The position numbers and the translations under genes are program-made. Under the pieces are notes generated by a model. It worked only from the letters and a program-made list of their open reading frames with translations. It made no database searches and was not told the DNA's origin. Source: Treponema sp. UBA1240 (GTDB taxonomy: Bacteria; Spirochaetota; Spirochaetia; Treponematales; Treponemataceae). Taken from it: a stretch of DNA of 6,339 nt. The stretch covers positions 1-6,339 of the forward strand of contig DBWK01000101.1 of assembly GCA_002308875.1 (NCBI GenBank), in the 5' to 3' direction. Numbering within the stretch: the first letter of the stretch is position 1; each line of letters starts with the position of its first letter. Positions 5,958-6,339 of this stretch are shown piece after piece.

Positions 5958-6339
5958 GTGAAAAGACATATTGTTTTAAGCTTGTTTGCAGCTTGTTTTG
6001 TGCTGTTTCAGTGTTTTTCTGTATATGCACAGACAAGCCTTAATACCATTCTTTCAGATGATGTTGCAGAAGAATTGCTGAAGAACGGCAAGATTGAATA
6101 CAGCTCGTACATGAAAGAGTATACGCCAAAGCTGTTTCTGAATAATGCACAGCTTGGGGAAAAAACTGCAAGTTATTGGGAAGAAAGCGGAAAAACGCAA
6201 ACGCCTGTTTTCTACTTTGAAGGTATTTATCTGACAAAAAAGGCTGTTCCGACAGAAAAAGGAAAGGACATGGAAGAGATTACCAGAAGTGTCCGTGCCC
6301 TTTCTACTTTGGAAGGTGTTGAGTATTATTCAAACACCA
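5958..6339 (+). CDS. exported protein of unknown function (partial, 3' end beyond window)
   Basis: An open frame starts at GTG 5958, two bases after the jag stop, and continues for 127 codons to the end of the window without a stop. The N-terminus is a clear Sec signal peptide: KRH, then a hydrophobic core VLSLFAACFVLFQCF, then VYA-Q with predicted signal-peptidase-I cleavage after residue 24. A lipoprotein reading at the cysteine of LFQC is less likely because Gln before the cysteine is a poor lipobox residue. The mature part is mixed alpha/beta in character, soluble, with motifs such as PVFYFEGIYLTKK, but I recognise no family. A weak AAAGGA about 11 bases upstream may help initiation, and coupling to jag is likely. 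By position it may match the hypothetical gene I recall beside jag in T. pallidum (TP0947); that is from memory and untested. Confidence 0.8.
   Translation, partial: MKRHIVLSLFAACFVLFQCFSVYAQTSLNTILSDDVAEELLKNGKIEYSSYMKEYTPKLFLNNAQLGEKTASYWEESGKTQTPVFYFEGIYLTKKAVPTEKGKDMEEITRSVRALSTLEGVEYYSNT

Overview
This is an AT-rich, tightly packed, entirely plus-strand housekeeping region. It suggests a diderm bacterium of the spirochaete phylum, most likely a Treponema or close relative. Three things support that: a YidC with the large periplasmic domain of Gram-negative homologues; the gene order dnaN-recF-DUF721, which I recall from the start of treponemal chromosomes; and a small exported protein of unknown function directly after jag, as I recall in T. 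pallidum. The genus is an inference from gene content and style and was not checked by any search.

Layout. Bases 4-2581 hold the origin-proximal replication block: dnaN (sliding clamp), recF (SMC-like repair ATPase) and a DUF721/DciA-like gene, a family that includes helicase loaders. The recF Shine-Dalgarno overlaps the dnaN stop, and recF overlaps the DUF721 gene by 8 bp, so these read as one operon, presumably begun by dnaA just upstream of the window. Bases 2582-2681 are the only real intergenic gap. It carries a near-consensus sigma-70 promoter, an 8-bp leader hairpin with a GAAA loop and a strong ribosome binding site. Bases 2682-5955 hold rpmH (L34, only 51 codons), rnpA, yidD, yidC and jag/khpB. 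From base 5958 a signal-peptide-bearing protein of unknown function begins and runs off the end of the window. No gene-free stretch exceeds about 100 bases.

How the genes work together. The first block supplies replication and replication-coupled repair. The second is the classic rpmH-rnpA-yidD-yidC-jag set, which links ribosome production, tRNA 5' processing (RNase P) and membrane-protein insertion. In many bacteria these two sets lie on opposite sides of dnaA and are transcribed divergently. Here they are joined head to tail on one strand.

I found no mobile element, CRISPR, tRNA, rRNA, toxin-antitoxin or defence gene, and nothing that amounts to a new system. The points most worth a second look are the rpmH leader hairpin, the junction of the two ancestral clusters, the DciA-like gene and the unknown exported protein after jag.
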